DNA from: CAZOOR01 sp964581505
GTDB taxonomy: Bacteria > Bacteroidota > Ignavibacteria > Kapaibacteriales > UBA2268
Assembly (NCBI GenBank): GCA_964581505.1
Contig: CAZOOR010000002.1
Coordinates: 26,641 to 90,640, forward strand
DNA length: 64,000 bases
Direction: 5' to 3'
The translations under genes were made by a program, and so were the position numbers. The notes beneath the pieces were generated by a model. It was not told the DNA's origin. It ran no database searches and saw only the letters and a list, made by a program, of their open reading frames with translations. This document shows positions 37,067 through 45,152 of the stretch, one piece after another (positions within the stretch are counted from its first letter, which is position 1; each line of letters opens with the position of its first letter).

Positions 37067-37534
37067 TTAAATAAGAGAGTGAATGACATTGGTAACAACA
37101 CCCCAGACCTCGAAATTCATCTGCGAGGTTATTTCAATAGGCTTGTAATGCGGATTTTCTGCTAATAGGAATAGTTTATTCCTACTCTTCCTCATTCTTT
37201 TAACAAGTAATTCACCGTCAATAACGGCTATAACGATATGATTATCCTTCGGTTCAATACTGCGGTCAACAACAAGTATATCGCCTGAATGTATACCGGC
37301 TTTTAGCATTGAATCGCCTGTTACGCGTACAAAAAATGTAGCAGGCGGGTTTTTAATAAGATGTTCATTCAAATCTAATTTGCTGTCAATATAATCATCT
37401 GCGGGAGATGGGAAACCGGCTGAAACCGATTCGAGAAAAAGTGGCAAATTTAGTTCCTTATCTCTTTCGGGGATAATAATCTCACTAACTTTTGTTTCAT
37501 CACTTATTACTTTTTTCAAATGTTTTCCTTCCAT
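37067..37534 (-). CDS. umuD: UmuD-like self-cleaving protein
   Basis: 155 residues of the LexA/UmuD S24 family without a DNA-binding domain. The cleavage site is SAGFPSPADDY (Ala-Gly at about 36-37), the catalytic Ser is in GDSM (about 75) and the Lys in LLVKRMR (about 112). In the SOS response UmuD is cleaved to UmuD', the partner of translesion polymerase UmuC. No umuC follows: the next gene downstream is miaA. It overlaps the mnmA stop by 1 base (TGATG), suggesting coupled translation with a tRNA-thiolation gene, an odd partner. Confidence 0.88.
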   Translation of the reverse strand: MEGKHLKKVISDETKVSEIIIPERDKELNLPLFLESVSAGFPSPADDYIDSKLDLNEHLIKNPPATFFVRVTGDSMLKAGIHSGDILVVDRSIEPKDNHIVIAVIDGELLVKRMRKSRNKLFLLAENPHYKPIEITSQMNFEVWGVVTNVIHSLI

Positions 37535-38634
37535 CAGAAAGCTTCCCTAATAATTGCACCTGCCACTATTTGCGCATCTTCGTATATTACGACCGACTGC
37601 CCGGGAGTTATTGCTTTTCGAGGTTCGTCAAACTTTACAATGAGTTCACCCTTATCATTTACTTCGCATTTGCAGGCGGCACCTACATCACGGTATCTGA
37701 TTTTTGCTGTAAATATCTTACCCTCAGGGAAATCGGAATACTTCATCATATTTACATTTTCAGCAACTAAATTGCTTGTCAGCAGTTCTTCTTCCTCGGC
37801 AACAATCACCGTATTTTTTTCCGGTATTATTGCTTTTACATATAGTGGTTTATTATGTGATATACCCAGCCCCTTACGTTGTCCTACCGTATAGAAAGGA
37901 AAACCCTTATGAATACCAATCTTTTCATCATCAAACACAATATCACCACCGGCATACTTTTTATCAATTCCCTGTACATTATCAACAAGAAATTCCTTAT
38001 AATCATTGCTCGGAACAAAACATATTTCCTGCGATTCGGCTTTATTATGCACCGGGATATTATATTTACGGGCTAAATCACGGGTAATACTTTTATCAAT
38101 ATCAGCAAGTGGAAATATTGTCTTTGCGAGATGTTCCTGAGTTAAACCCCAGAGAAAATACGATTGGTCTTTCTTTGGGTCATCGCCTTTTTCAATTGCA
38201 TAACGCATACCGATTTCATTATAAACAATTTTAGCATAATGTCCGGTAGCATAGAAATCACAGGAATATTTACTTGCATGCTTCAGCACTTCTCCCCATT
38301 TGATTATTGGATTACAAAGAGCGCAAGGATTAGGTGTTCTACCGTTCAAATATTCATCAATAAAATTATTAATGATTTTCTCTTTGAAAATTTCCGATAA
38401 ATCAACAAGATGATGCTCAATACCCAACTGCTCGGCTACATCTCTTGCATCAATTATTGCCTGATAATTACAACAGCCAGATTCGCGCGTATCTGCAAAA
38501 CAATCATCACTAATCTTAATGGGAGTAATAGTTATACCCACAACATCGTAGCCACGCTCCAAAAGTAATGCGGCGGCAACAGCAGAATCCACACCACCGG
38601 AAATCCCGACTAATACTTTTTTATTCAATTTCAT
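37534..38634 (-). CDS. mnmA: tRNA-specific 2-thiouridylase MnmA
   Basis: 366 residues from the ATG at 38634; an upstream ATG at 38673 would add 13 residues without family resemblance (MRRQNYSIYYYEF), so I prefer the internal one. The PP-loop is SGGVDSAVAA (12-21). The nucleophile Cys is in TPNPCALCN (about 103-106) and the second Cys in ESQEICFVPSNDY (about 200). It introduces s2U34 into tRNA-Lys, Glu and Gln using sulfur relayed from cysteine desulfurase. It overlaps the umuD start by 1 base. Confidence 0.93.
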   Translation of the reverse strand: MKLNKKVLVGISGGVDSAVAAALLLERGYDVVGITITPIKISDDCFADTRESGCCNYQAIIDARDVAEQLGIEHHLVDLSEIFKEKIINNFIDEYLNGRTPNPCALCNPIIKWGEVLKHASKYSCDFYATGHYAKIVYNEIGMRYAIEKGDDPKKDQSYFLWGLTQEHLAKTIFPLADIDKSITRDLARKYNIPVHNKAESQEICFVPSNDYKEFLVDNVQGIDKKYAGGDIVFDDEKIGIHKGFPFYTVGQRKGLGISHNKPLYVKAIIPEKNTVIVAEEEELLTSNLVAENVNMMKYSDFPEGKIFTAKIRYRDVGAACKCEVNDKGELIVKFDEPRKAITPGQSVVIYEDAQIVAGAIIREAF

Positions 38635-38711
38635 AAACTCATAATAGTAAATACTATAATTTTGACGTCTCATTAATATTTATGTTTTTTTTGCCAAAAT
38701 GATTATTTATT

Positions 38712-38742
38712 TTGGCTGTTACGTATTTTTTTGATAATTTTG
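38712..38742 (+). promoter_or_regulatory. Bacteroidota-type promoter of tRNA-Pro
   Basis: TTG at 38712-38714, 20-base spacer, then TAATTTTG at 38735-38742, which is the TTG / TAnnTTTG (-33/-7) pattern. Predicted start of transcription is near 38749, just before the tRNA. Confidence 0.8.
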
Positions 38743-38755
38743 TAGTCTTGTCAAT

Positions 38756-38829
38756 CGGGGTGTAGCTCAGCCCGGCAGAGCACTACGTTCGGGACGTAGG
38801 GGCCGGAGGTTCAAATCCTCTCACCCCGA
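38756..38829 (+). tRNA. tRNA-Pro (CGG)
   Basis: The acceptor stem CGGGGTG/CACCCCG, D-arm GCTC/GAGC, anticodon arm CTACG-TTCGGGA-CGTAG (anticodon CGG, proline codon CCG), variable GGGCC and T-arm GGAGG-TTCAAAT-CCTCT fold normally; 74 nt. CCA is not encoded. A promoter lies 14-44 bases upstream and a terminator directly downstream. Confidence 0.95.
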
Positions 38830-38836
38830 CAAGATA

Positions 38837-38869
38837 AAAGGCTACTCATTTTCGAGTGGCCTTTTTTTT
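38837..38869 (+). terminator. Hairpin terminator after tRNA-Pro
   Basis: The 11-bp stem AAAGGCTACTC/GAGTGGCCTTT (one G-U pair) has loop ATTTTC and a run of T. Confidence 0.88.
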
Positions 38870-38919
38870 ATCTATTTCCAATTAAGCAATAATACATAAT
38901 AAATAATAAAAATTACCTC

Positions 38920-39576
38920 TCAATAAACTTTCTCAACCAATGTGAAATAGTCATGTGCCGAATCAATATGTATTTGCAAAACACCGGCTTTGACAAGCCT
39001 CACCATTAGACGTTCTGCGCGGCGATTTGAAATATTGACCAATCTTGCAAAATCTTTAACTGTTGCCCTTTCTTGCTTATCAAGGTATCTGAATAATGTT
39101 TTTTCCTTTTCGCCAATAATAATACGGAGCGGCTTTGAATCTGCGTTTGTAGCGGCAAGTACACGCTTCATTTCCTTTGAAGCGAGAAGGCACTTCTCCC
39201 CTACTCTAATGTAAACAAGAGGCTTTTCTTTGGGTTGTTCAGGATTAACAAGTAAGTGCGGTTTATGTTCGCTCTCGGGAACATAACATACAACAACATC
39301 TTCGCCATATAATTCCATTATTTCAATTTCAGGATTTATTGGCGGTTCAATATAGAACTCACAAGCAGTCTCAATTTCCTGAATAATAGTTTTTTCACTT
39401 CTCACACCAATAATATATGAACTGTCATCTACCCCAATAAGCAAGAAGCCACCGATAGTATTGGCAAACGCCGCAATCTCTTTTGCAATCTTTTTGTGAG
39501 AGCTGATTTTGCGTTTAAATTCGAGAGTAGTGGACTCACCTTTTGCAATCATTTCTAATAATTCTTTTGCTCGCAT
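38920..39576 (-). CDS. AlbA_2-domain protein with C-terminal winged helix
   Basis: 218 residues. The N-terminal 110 residues carry the AlbA_2/Schlafen-like pattern (ESTTLEFKRKISSHKKIAKEIAAFANTIGGFLLIGVDDSSYIIGV), formerly annotated as ATP-dependent DNA helicase-related. The C-terminal 60 residues (LFRYLDKQERATVKDFARLVNISNRRAERLMVRLVKAGVLQI) form a winged helix, so this is probably a transcription regulator. The tail-to-tail neighbour is tRNA-Pro with its terminator. Ligand and targets are unknown. Confidence 0.75.
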   Translation of the reverse strand: MRAKELLEMIAKGESTTLEFKRKISSHKKIAKEIAAFANTIGGFLLIGVDDSSYIIGVRSEKTIIQEIETACEFYIEPPINPEIEIMELYGEDVVVCYVPESEHKPHLLVNPEQPKEKPLVYIRVGEKCLLASKEMKRVLAATNADSKPLRIIIGEKEKTLFRYLDKQERATVKDFARLVNISNRRAERLMVRLVKAGVLQIHIDSAHDYFTLVEKVY

Positions 39577-39724
39577 TGTAACAATTTACTACTTTCACGT
39601 GTTAATAATTTAACAAATATGTATTTGTTTAAATCATTTTTTTGTGTCTTTGACAAAAAAATGTTATTATTGATTTTCTTATTATCAAGATAACAAATTT
39701 TTAATAATATATATAGGAAAAATT

Positions 39725-41077
39725 ATGAAGTATTTGTTTACTTTTTTGATTCTTATTGCGGCTTATAACTACGTAGACGCACAGACGTGGACAAAATTAG
39801 ACGGAACAAGTTCGTACATTAACGCTATTTATATGCCGGATAATTCCGGTACCGTATATGTGGCATCTGATATTGTCCCTACAGACCTCCAAAAGAATGA
39901 TATTCAATTCCCCAATTATGGTGCAGGACAGCAGGGCTTTAGAATTTCTAAGGATAAAGGAAAATCTTTTGGCGATGAGATTTTAAAGGATTATTCAGTT
40001 TACGCTTTTTATTCTTATCCAAATAACAAAAATACTATGCTTGCTTCTATTCGTAAATTCAACGAATCAGGCATTGTGATTTCAAAAGATGCGGGTAAAA
40101 CTTGGGATATGTCTCATATTAGATACATTAGTTCATCTCAGATTATAAATATTACAACAAATAAAAAGAACTCATCAAAATTATTTGCCGCAGAGGTTAA
40201 ATCAAGTAAAGGTTATAAATTTACTACCGATACATTTAAAACCTGCAAAACAGATGAACAATTTGTGATTGAGGCACGTGATATTGTTACTTCACCTTTT
40301 AATCCGAACTTAGTCTTTATTGCCGGCAGCAAATCATTACACCAAGTATATCGTTCTCGTGATAATGGCAAAACGTGGGTAGGTAATGTTTCGGGACTTG
40401 AAGGCAAACGTATCCTATGCCTAATGCCATCAATGTGGAATGAATCTGTGATTCTTGCCGGTGTGGATTCTCTTGATTTCAATAGAGACAGTCACGGCAT
40501 AGGTATTTATATGAGTCTCGATACAGGCAAAACTTGGAAGTTAGTAGGCGCCAAAGGTAAGCGAGTATTTGATTTGGCACAACATCCGTCAAATCCCAAA
40601 TATATGGCGGCGGCTTGTGATTCCGGTTCCGTCTTTTTCAGTGGTAGTTACGGCTACGGCTGGGAAGAATATTCCGATGGATTACCTAAAAAAACTTCCG
40701 TCAGAGTAGTAGCCATTGCCGATTGGGAATCAGGCAACGGTGCAATTGTACTTGCAGGTACTTTTGGTAAAGGTCTATATATTTCTAAGAAAGTAATTAC
40801 AGGAGTAAAAGATAACACACCTCATTCATTACAAATACTTTCTATTGCCCCTCAACCTTTTAATGATTTGGTTAGAATTGATGTATCGTCATCTTTTGCA
40901 AATACAATTAAAGCCGAGATATTCGATATGCTTGGCAATAATCTTTATTCATCTGAAAAAACAAACAATGGCAATGTTACTTCATTTATCTGGCAACCGG
41001 CATATTTACCAAATGGTGTTTATATGCTTCGTTTAACAAATGGAAAAGATATAATTACTACGAAGATTATCAAATAA
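39725..41077 (+). CDS. Secreted BNR-repeat protein with T9SS C-terminal sorting domain
   Basis: 450 residues with a signal peptide (1-20, ending VDAQ). Five or so BNR/sialidase-type Asp-box repeats (SKDKGKSFG, SKDAGKTWD, SRDNGKTWV, SLDTGKTWK, then a degenerate one) form a beta-propeller. The last 80 residues match T9SS type A sorting domains: IAPQPFNDLVRIDV, IFDMLGNNLY and LPNGVYMLRLTNGKDIITTKIIK. It is likely exported by Por/Spr machinery and attached to, or released from, the surface. A similar architecture occurs at 59.3 kb and, in part, at 63.0 kb. Confidence 0.85.
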   Translation: MKYLFTFLILIAAYNYVDAQTWTKLDGTSSYINAIYMPDNSGTVYVASDIVPTDLQKNDIQFPNYGAGQQGFRISKDKGKSFGDEILKDYSVYAFYSYPNNKNTMLASIRKFNESGIVISKDAGKTWDMSHIRYISSSQIINITTNKKNSSKLFAAEVKSSKGYKFTTDTFKTCKTDEQFVIEARDIVTSPFNPNLVFIAGSKSLHQVYRSRDNGKTWVGNVSGLEGKRILCLMPSMWNESVILAGVDSLDFNRDSHGIGIYMSLDTGKTWKLVGAKGKRVFDLAQHPSNPKYMAAACDSGSVFFSGSYGYGWEEYSDGLPKKTSVRVVAIADWESGNGAIVLAGTFGKGLYISKKVITGVKDNTPHSLQILSIAPQPFNDLVRIDVSSSFANTIKAEIFDMLGNNLYSSEKTNNGNVTSFIWQPAYLPNGVYMLRLTNGKDIITTKIIK

Positions 41078-41098
41078 TATCATAATAATTATTGAAAA

Positions 41099-41130
41099 GA
41101 GTTATCCCGAAAGAGATAACTCTTTTTTTT
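41099..41130 (+). terminator. Hairpin terminator
   Basis: The 8-bp stem GAGTTATC/GATAACTC has an 8-base loop and eight T, ending the BNR gene upstream. Confidence 0.88.
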
Positions 41131-41188
41131 AGTTTTAGGAAGGTGAACGATAACAGCCAATCATTACACAAAGCGCGAGGGAGCGAAC

Positions 41189-41297
41189 GGCAAGAAGGCA
41201 TAGATTAGCTTCGCTGCTGCCTTCGGCGGTCTTCGCCTTTGGCTCAGAATGACGAACGATTTTGTTGTAAAAACCGTACCCTGAAGGATGCGGTTTG
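41189..41297. repeat. Dispersed repeat, copy 1 (direct, with terminal hairpin)
   Basis: It shares with copy 2 a 47-base identical core (41230-41276, beginning TCTTCGCCTTTGGCTCAGAA) plus a flanking GGCAxAAGGCATAGAT. The right end folds as AAACCGTA/TGCGGTTT, one G-U pair. Confidence 0.85.
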
Positions 41298-41340
41298 AAA
41301 CAGCCGACACAGCTTGAAAGGCAGAACAGCCGAACACTCC

Positions 41341-41371
41341 GCCGCTTCGCGGCACCCCTCTGCGAGAGGGG
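41341..41371. repeat. Double-hairpin element between the two repeats
   Basis: GCCGC-TTC-GCGGC (41341-41353) is followed directly by CCCCTCT-GCG-AGAGGGG (41355-41371), two perfect short palindromes. The outer part recurs at about 8941-8963. Confidence 0.8.
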
Positions 41372-41378
41372 AATTAAA

Positions 41379-41508
41379 GGCAAAAGGCATAGATGCTTTG
41401 CTGCTGTTTTCCGGATTGGCTTCGCCGCTGCCTTATGGATTCTTCGCCTTTGGCTCAGAATGACGAACGATTTTGTTGTAAAAACCGCACCCTAAAGGAT
41501 GCGGTTTG
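41379..41508. repeat. Dispersed repeat, copy 2
   Basis: Same core as copy 1 (41441-41487) and the same GGCA..AAGGCATAGAT left end, with about 20 extra bases in the middle. The right-end hairpin is perfect: AAACCGCA/TGCGGTTT around a 10-base loop. Confidence 0.85.
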
Positions 41509-41640
41509 TTGTAAAATTTCTACACTTTTCTACATATTAGTGATATTTTTACTACGATACAGGAAAAAATACAATAATTATGGAAATTGGTGTAAATAAT
41601 TGTAATTGCTATGGGTTATAAGTTTTGTACAGTTTGGTGT

Positions 41641-41690
41641 TTTTCTACACTTTTCTACACTTTTCTACACTTTTCTACACTTCTTCTACA
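41641..41690 (+). repeat. 10-base tandem repeat (TTTTCTACAC)
   Basis: Four perfect TTTTCTACAC units (41641-41680) are followed by a degenerate fifth (TTCTTCTACA). A two-unit version lies 120 bases upstream (41517-41536), and both are followed by TATT. The period matches one turn of the helix. Confidence 0.92.
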
Positions 41691-41855
41691 TATTGCTATT
41701 ACTTTTCAAAGAACGAGGAGTGAGCGAACACTCGTTTGCAATATAATGGGATTGAGGAGTAGTGGCAAGAAAACGGTTTTAAAATTATTTTGAACAAAGC
41801 TTAAATTTTACTTAATTTGCTTGATTGAATTTTTTCATTTTCATATATAAACAAT

Positions 41856-42575
41856 ATGCAAGTCAAATATAAACGGATACTATTAAAACTAAGCGGTGAA
41901 GCATTAATGGGTAGCGGCTCGTTCGGCATACAGCCCGATGCGATAAATGCCTTTGCTCGCGAAATAGCTAATGTTCATAAATTGGGTGTCGAGATTGCCA
42001 TTGTCATCGGTGGTGGTAATATTTTCAGAGGTGTGCAAGCCGCCACACATGGCATTCAGAAAGTTTCGGGCGACCACATGGGTATGCTGGCAACTGTCAT
42101 CAATTGTATTGCTTTTCAGAATGCACTTGAAAATATCGGCATTCAAACAAGGTTGCAAACAGCAATTAAAATGGAGCAAATAGCAGAACCGTTTATACGC
42201 CGTAGAGCTATGAGGCATCTTGAAAAGGGGCGTGTAGTTCTTTTCGGTTCCGGTACGGGAAATCCTTATTTCACGACTGATACTGCCGCCGCACTTCGCG
42301 CCAATGAAATTGAAGCAGATATTGTGCTGAAAGGTACTCGTGTGGACGGCGTTTATGACAGCGACCCCGAGAAAAACAGCGAAGCAAAGTTTTACGACCA
42401 TGTTTCGTATTCCGAAGTAATTGAAAAGAACTTACGAGTAATGGACCATACTGCAATAACGCTTTGCAAGGAAAACAAACTACCGATAATCGTTTTTAAT
42501 ATTAATCGTCAGGACAATTTGAAAAGAATAGTTCTCGGTGAAAAAATCGGTACTCTTGTTTCAATTGATAAATAG
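41856..42575 (+). CDS. pyrH: UMP kinase
   Basis: 239 residues, amino-acid-kinase family. RILLKLSGEALMG (6-18) and IVIGGGNIFRG are the phosphate-binding segments; GTGNPYFTTDTAAALRANEIEAD is the substrate-binding region and KGTRVDGVYDSDPEKN the ATP loop. It phosphorylates UMP to UDP in the cytoplasm. Bacterial PyrH is commonly GTP-activated and UTP-inhibited. It is followed 31 bases later by frr, the usual order. Confidence 0.96.
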   Translation: MQVKYKRILLKLSGEALMGSGSFGIQPDAINAFAREIANVHKLGVEIAIVIGGGNIFRGVQAATHGIQKVSGDHMGMLATVINCIAFQNALENIGIQTRLQTAIKMEQIAEPFIRRRAMRHLEKGRVVLFGSGTGNPYFTTDTAAALRANEIEADIVLKGTRVDGVYDSDPEKNSEAKFYDHVSYSEVIEKNLRVMDHTAITLCKENKLPIIVFNINRQDNLKRIVLGEKIGTLVSIDK

Positions 42576-42606
42576 ACAATAATTAATAAAATATCAGGAA
42601 CTACAA

Positions 42607-43164
42607 ATGTTAGATGAAATTCTTAAAAAGACTAAAGAGAATATGCAAAAGTCTCTTGATTTTACAAAACAGCAAATTACTAAGGTTCGTACAGGACGGG
42701 CTTCTACCTCAATGCTCGACACTGTGAAAGTGGACTACTACGGAGCGCCGACCCCGCTCAGTCAAGTAGCAAATTTATCTGCACCGGACCCGCGTTCAAT
42801 AGTTGTTCAACCTTATGACCGTTCGATATTGCCGGAGATAGAAAAGGCGATACAGACAGCAGATTTGGGATTTAATCCAATGAATGACGGAACAATTATT
42901 CGTATTCCCGTACCTCCGCTGACCGAAGACAGACGCAAGGAGTTTGTCAAAGTCTGCAAGAAATATGCAGAAGAGGGCAAAATTGCGATTAGAAGCGTCC
43001 GCCGCGATATGATTGAAGCTGTCAGGAAAGCCGAGAAAGACAAACAATTGACGGAAGATGATAAAAAATATGGCGAAGATGAAATTCAAAAAATTACAGA
43101 TGAGTTTATTAAGAATATTGATGAAATCTCTGCGACAAAAGAAAAAGAACTGCTCGAAGATTAA
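42607..43164 (+). CDS. frr: Ribosome recycling factor
   Basis: 185 residues: long three-helix bundle with the family signatures KVRTGRASTSMLDTV (26-40), NDGTIIRIPVPPLTEDRRKEFVK and RRDMIEAVRKAEKDKQLTEDD. With EF-G it splits the post-termination ribosome. It forms a pyrH-frr pair and is followed at once by tRNA-Val, whose promoter overlaps the end of this unit. Confidence 0.97.
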   Translation: MLDEILKKTKENMQKSLDFTKQQITKVRTGRASTSMLDTVKVDYYGAPTPLSQVANLSAPDPRSIVVQPYDRSILPEIEKAIQTADLGFNPMNDGTIIRIPVPPLTEDRRKEFVKVCKKYAEEGKIAIRSVRRDMIEAVRKAEKDKQLTEDDKKYGEDEIQKITDEFIKNIDEISATKEKELLED

Positions 43165-43187
43165 TTTTCCGAACGAGAAAATATGTT

Positions 43188-43217
43188 TTGTTCTTTTGTC
43201 AATTATGCTTAATTTTG
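43188..43217 (+). promoter_or_regulatory. Bacteroidota-type promoter of tRNA-Val (GAC)
   Basis: TTG at 43188-43190, 19-base spacer, TAATTTTG at 43210-43217; the tRNA starts 11 bases later. Confidence 0.8.
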
Positions 43218-43228
43218 CATTCGCTTAT

Positions 43229-43303
43229 GGGCTCTTAGCTCAGTTGGTCTAGAGCGCTTCCCTGACACGGAAGAGGTCACAGATTCAAATTCTGTAGGGC
43301 CCA
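43229..43303 (+). tRNA. tRNA-Val (GAC)
   Basis: 75 nt. The acceptor GGGCTCT/AGGGCCC (one G-U), D-arm, anticodon arm CTTCC-CTGACAC-GGAAG (anticodon GAC) and T-arm fold normally. CCA is not encoded. The first 60 bases are nearly identical to the second tRNA-Val 1.7 kb away. Confidence 0.95.
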
Positions 43304-43304
43304 C

Positions 43305-43342
43305 AAAAAAAAGACTGCTTTTCACTAAGCAGTCTTTTTTTA
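43305..43342. terminator. Bidirectional hairpin terminator
   Basis: The stem AAAAAAAAGACTGCTT/AAGCAGTCTTTTTTTT has loop TTCACT. It serves the tRNA on + and the lipoprotein gene at 43377-44639 on -. Confidence 0.9.
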
Positions 43343-43376
43343 TTATAAAACTGAAAAATCGATTCAATTTAATAAT

Positions 43377-44639
43377 CTATTTCACATTAATAATTGATAC
43401 CGATTTCATTCCTTTATCATATAATGATGCCTTTTGAGCAATAGCATCTTTATTATTTAGGAATTTAATACCGACAATATAGCCACCCGATTTAACTTTA
43501 AAAATATTAAAACCATAATCGGATTTTTCTTTAATATACTCTTTCGCCGGTAATAATGATTGAAATTCCTTTACTTTTACAATATATTTTAAATCTCCAG
43601 TATTACTCGAATATGCATTTGGTGCTGAAAAGTTTAATGGCTCCCATAAATTAGGTCTTTTACCTTTTGCACCTAGTTTAATGCAATAATTTCCCTGAAG
43701 TCTATTTTTTTCATAATATTCAATGATGTAATAACCGGGATGAAAAGTATGTTTTTTATGAATTGTTCTATCTTGACGATTACGAGGTATAAATTGTTGA
43801 ATATTTGCTGTTAATTTCATATACTCAAAATCACTTAAATAATCGGCATTATCAGGTAAAGGCTCTTCCTTAATAAATTCAAAGATATTCTCTCTAAAAT
43901 TAATTCGCTTAAAATCAGCAATAATTTCAGGTTCCAAAATAGTGTGCTTCATAATATCACCGGCACAGTTATATTTATTCTTCTCGTAATAAACCAATAT
44001 TTTGTTTCCCCATTTTGGTAAAGGAGACAATTTTTTAATTACAACTCTTGAAATATTATCCCCAAGAATTACAATTCCATTTTTAATAAATTCTTTTGTT
44101 GATAATTGAATAAATTCACTTGCATCAATAGAATTATAATGGATATCTTCGGCTACCCTAACCACATACTCATACCATGTATTTGTTTTTTTAACTTCTT
44201 TTCCAAAACGATTATCTTCGGGTTTAATCTCACGTTCTTTGTGCCTTTCGTAACCAAGTTCATATAATGAGGGCTTTCCAAGATTTGAAACACTGCTTTT
44301 TTGAATTTTACATTTTTGCCTTTTAGTTGTCAACTCTCCCGATTGAATTTTATCATTTTTTGATTCTAAACGCAAATATTTATAATTCTTTTGAATGTAT
44401 TCAAAGGAATGTTTGTCAATAAATTTTTTCCGATATGGACCATCAATAAATACGTAAAGTCCATTTTCTTTCAATTCATACTGAGGTCTAAATCCATCAC
44501 TTGATTGTATATCAATAACTTCGGTTTCCTTTTCATTGTCATTCGTAATAACCGCAGTTAAAGTCTTATCGTCCTTCTTGTTACAACTAAATAAAAATAC
44601 AAGTAAAAGAAGAACAGAAACGTTCAAACATCTTTTCAT
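43377..44639 (-). CDS. Lipoprotein with possible SPOR-like domains, unknown function
   Basis: 420 residues with a lipoprotein signal (1-19, LFLFSC). Two regions, near 160-215 (WYEYVVRVAEDIHYNSIDAS) and 345-420 (YIVKVKEFQSLLPAKEYIKEK, then YIVGIKFLNNKDAIAQKASL), have the strand-helix-strand pattern of SPOR-type peptidoglycan-binding domains; this is weak resemblance only. It is visibly A/T-richer than the neighbouring housekeeping genes and lies between two tRNA-Val genes, which suggests variable content. Confidence 0.6.
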   Translation of the reverse strand: MKRCLNVSVLLLLVFLFSCNKKDDKTLTAVITNDNEKETEVIDIQSSDGFRPQYELKENGLYVFIDGPYRKKFIDKHSFEYIQKNYKYLRLESKNDKIQSGELTTKRQKCKIQKSSVSNLGKPSLYELGYERHKEREIKPEDNRFGKEVKKTNTWYEYVVRVAEDIHYNSIDASEFIQLSTKEFIKNGIVILGDNISRVVIKKLSPLPKWGNKILVYYEKNKYNCAGDIMKHTILEPEIIADFKRINFRENIFEFIKEEPLPDNADYLSDFEYMKLTANIQQFIPRNRQDRTIHKKHTFHPGYYIIEYYEKNRLQGNYCIKLGAKGKRPNLWEPLNFSAPNAYSSNTGDLKYIVKVKEFQSLLPAKEYIKEKSDYGFNIFKVKSGGYIVGIKFLNNKDAIAQKASLYDKGMKSVSIINVK

Positions 44640-44900
44640 AGCATACTCTAATAATAATTAAACAAACAATATATTTAATACCCCCCTACATTTTCCTCAT
44701 TTATGCAGAATCATGGTAAATGTTAATAATTTTATTATTATTAATAAAGTTCATATCGTAATATAGTTAAAATAATAATAATTTCAAAATATTTTATCAA
44801 TATGTATTTGATAAACCACAGATTTAATATTTAAATTAAATACATATATCAATAAATATTGTATTGCTATTGCTAATTAGTGTTTTATAGGAGACATTTG

Positions 44901-44930
44901 TTGATAATTCGATAAATATTCTTATTTTTG
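44901..44930 (+). promoter_or_regulatory. Bacteroidota-type promoter of tRNA-Val (CAC)
   Basis: TTG at 44901-44903, 19-base spacer, TATTTTTG at 44923-44930, then the tRNA 11 bases later. The rest of the 300-base spacer (44640-44900) is A/T-rich with no gene that I can see. Confidence 0.78.
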
Positions 44931-44941
44931 TAAGGGAAACA

Positions 44942-45016
44942 GGGTTCTTAGCTCAGTTGGTCTAGAGCGCTTCCTTCACACGGAAGAGGTCACAGGTTCA
45001 AATCCTGCAGAACCCA
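44942..45016 (+). tRNA. tRNA-Val (CAC)
   Basis: 75 nt. Acceptor GGGTTCT/AGAACCC, anticodon arm CTTCC-TTCACAC-GGAAG (anticodon CAC, codon GUG). CCA is not encoded. It differs from the tRNA-Val (GAC) gene mainly in the acceptor, anticodon and T-arm, so it is a diverged duplicate. No terminator follows it; transcription may continue toward the gene pair at 45153. Confidence 0.94.
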
Positions 45017-45152
45017 CAAGTGTTTTTTTAACAGTTTTGGACTATTGTTTAATTTAATTAACAGTTTAGCCAAAGCAATAATAATTGATTTTTTTTGTTT
45101 ATTACTATTCAGAGATATAATCATATAAAGAATTTTACGGGAGAGCAGTGAT

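Larger units (their letters stand above)
41131..41855. other. Repeat-rich intergenic block before pyrH
   Basis: No gene is supported across 725 bases; the short open frames here are composed of repeated sequence. It contains two copies of a roughly 110-130 base repeat, a double-hairpin element between them, and a 10-base tandem repeat, each listed separately. It ends with an A/T-rich stretch that must contain the pyrH promoter. Confidence 0.75.

Noticed and set aside
38635..38673. Upstream ATG of mnmA adding 13 residues
   Set aside because: The added residues resemble no MnmA start, whereas MKLNKKVLVGISGG is the usual one.
41135..41383. Reverse-strand open frame of 82 codons in the repeat block
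   Set aside because: It lies entirely over the repeated sequence and palindromes, has no start signal or recognisable family, and its frame is shared by both repeat copies, so it is not a gene.
41641..41690. Possible CRISPR or replication origin from the 10-base tandem array
   Set aside because: The units are too short and have no spacers, so it is not a CRISPR array. No dnaA, dnaN, gidA or rpmH is near, and the DnaA-box match is only 7 of 9, so I did not call an origin.
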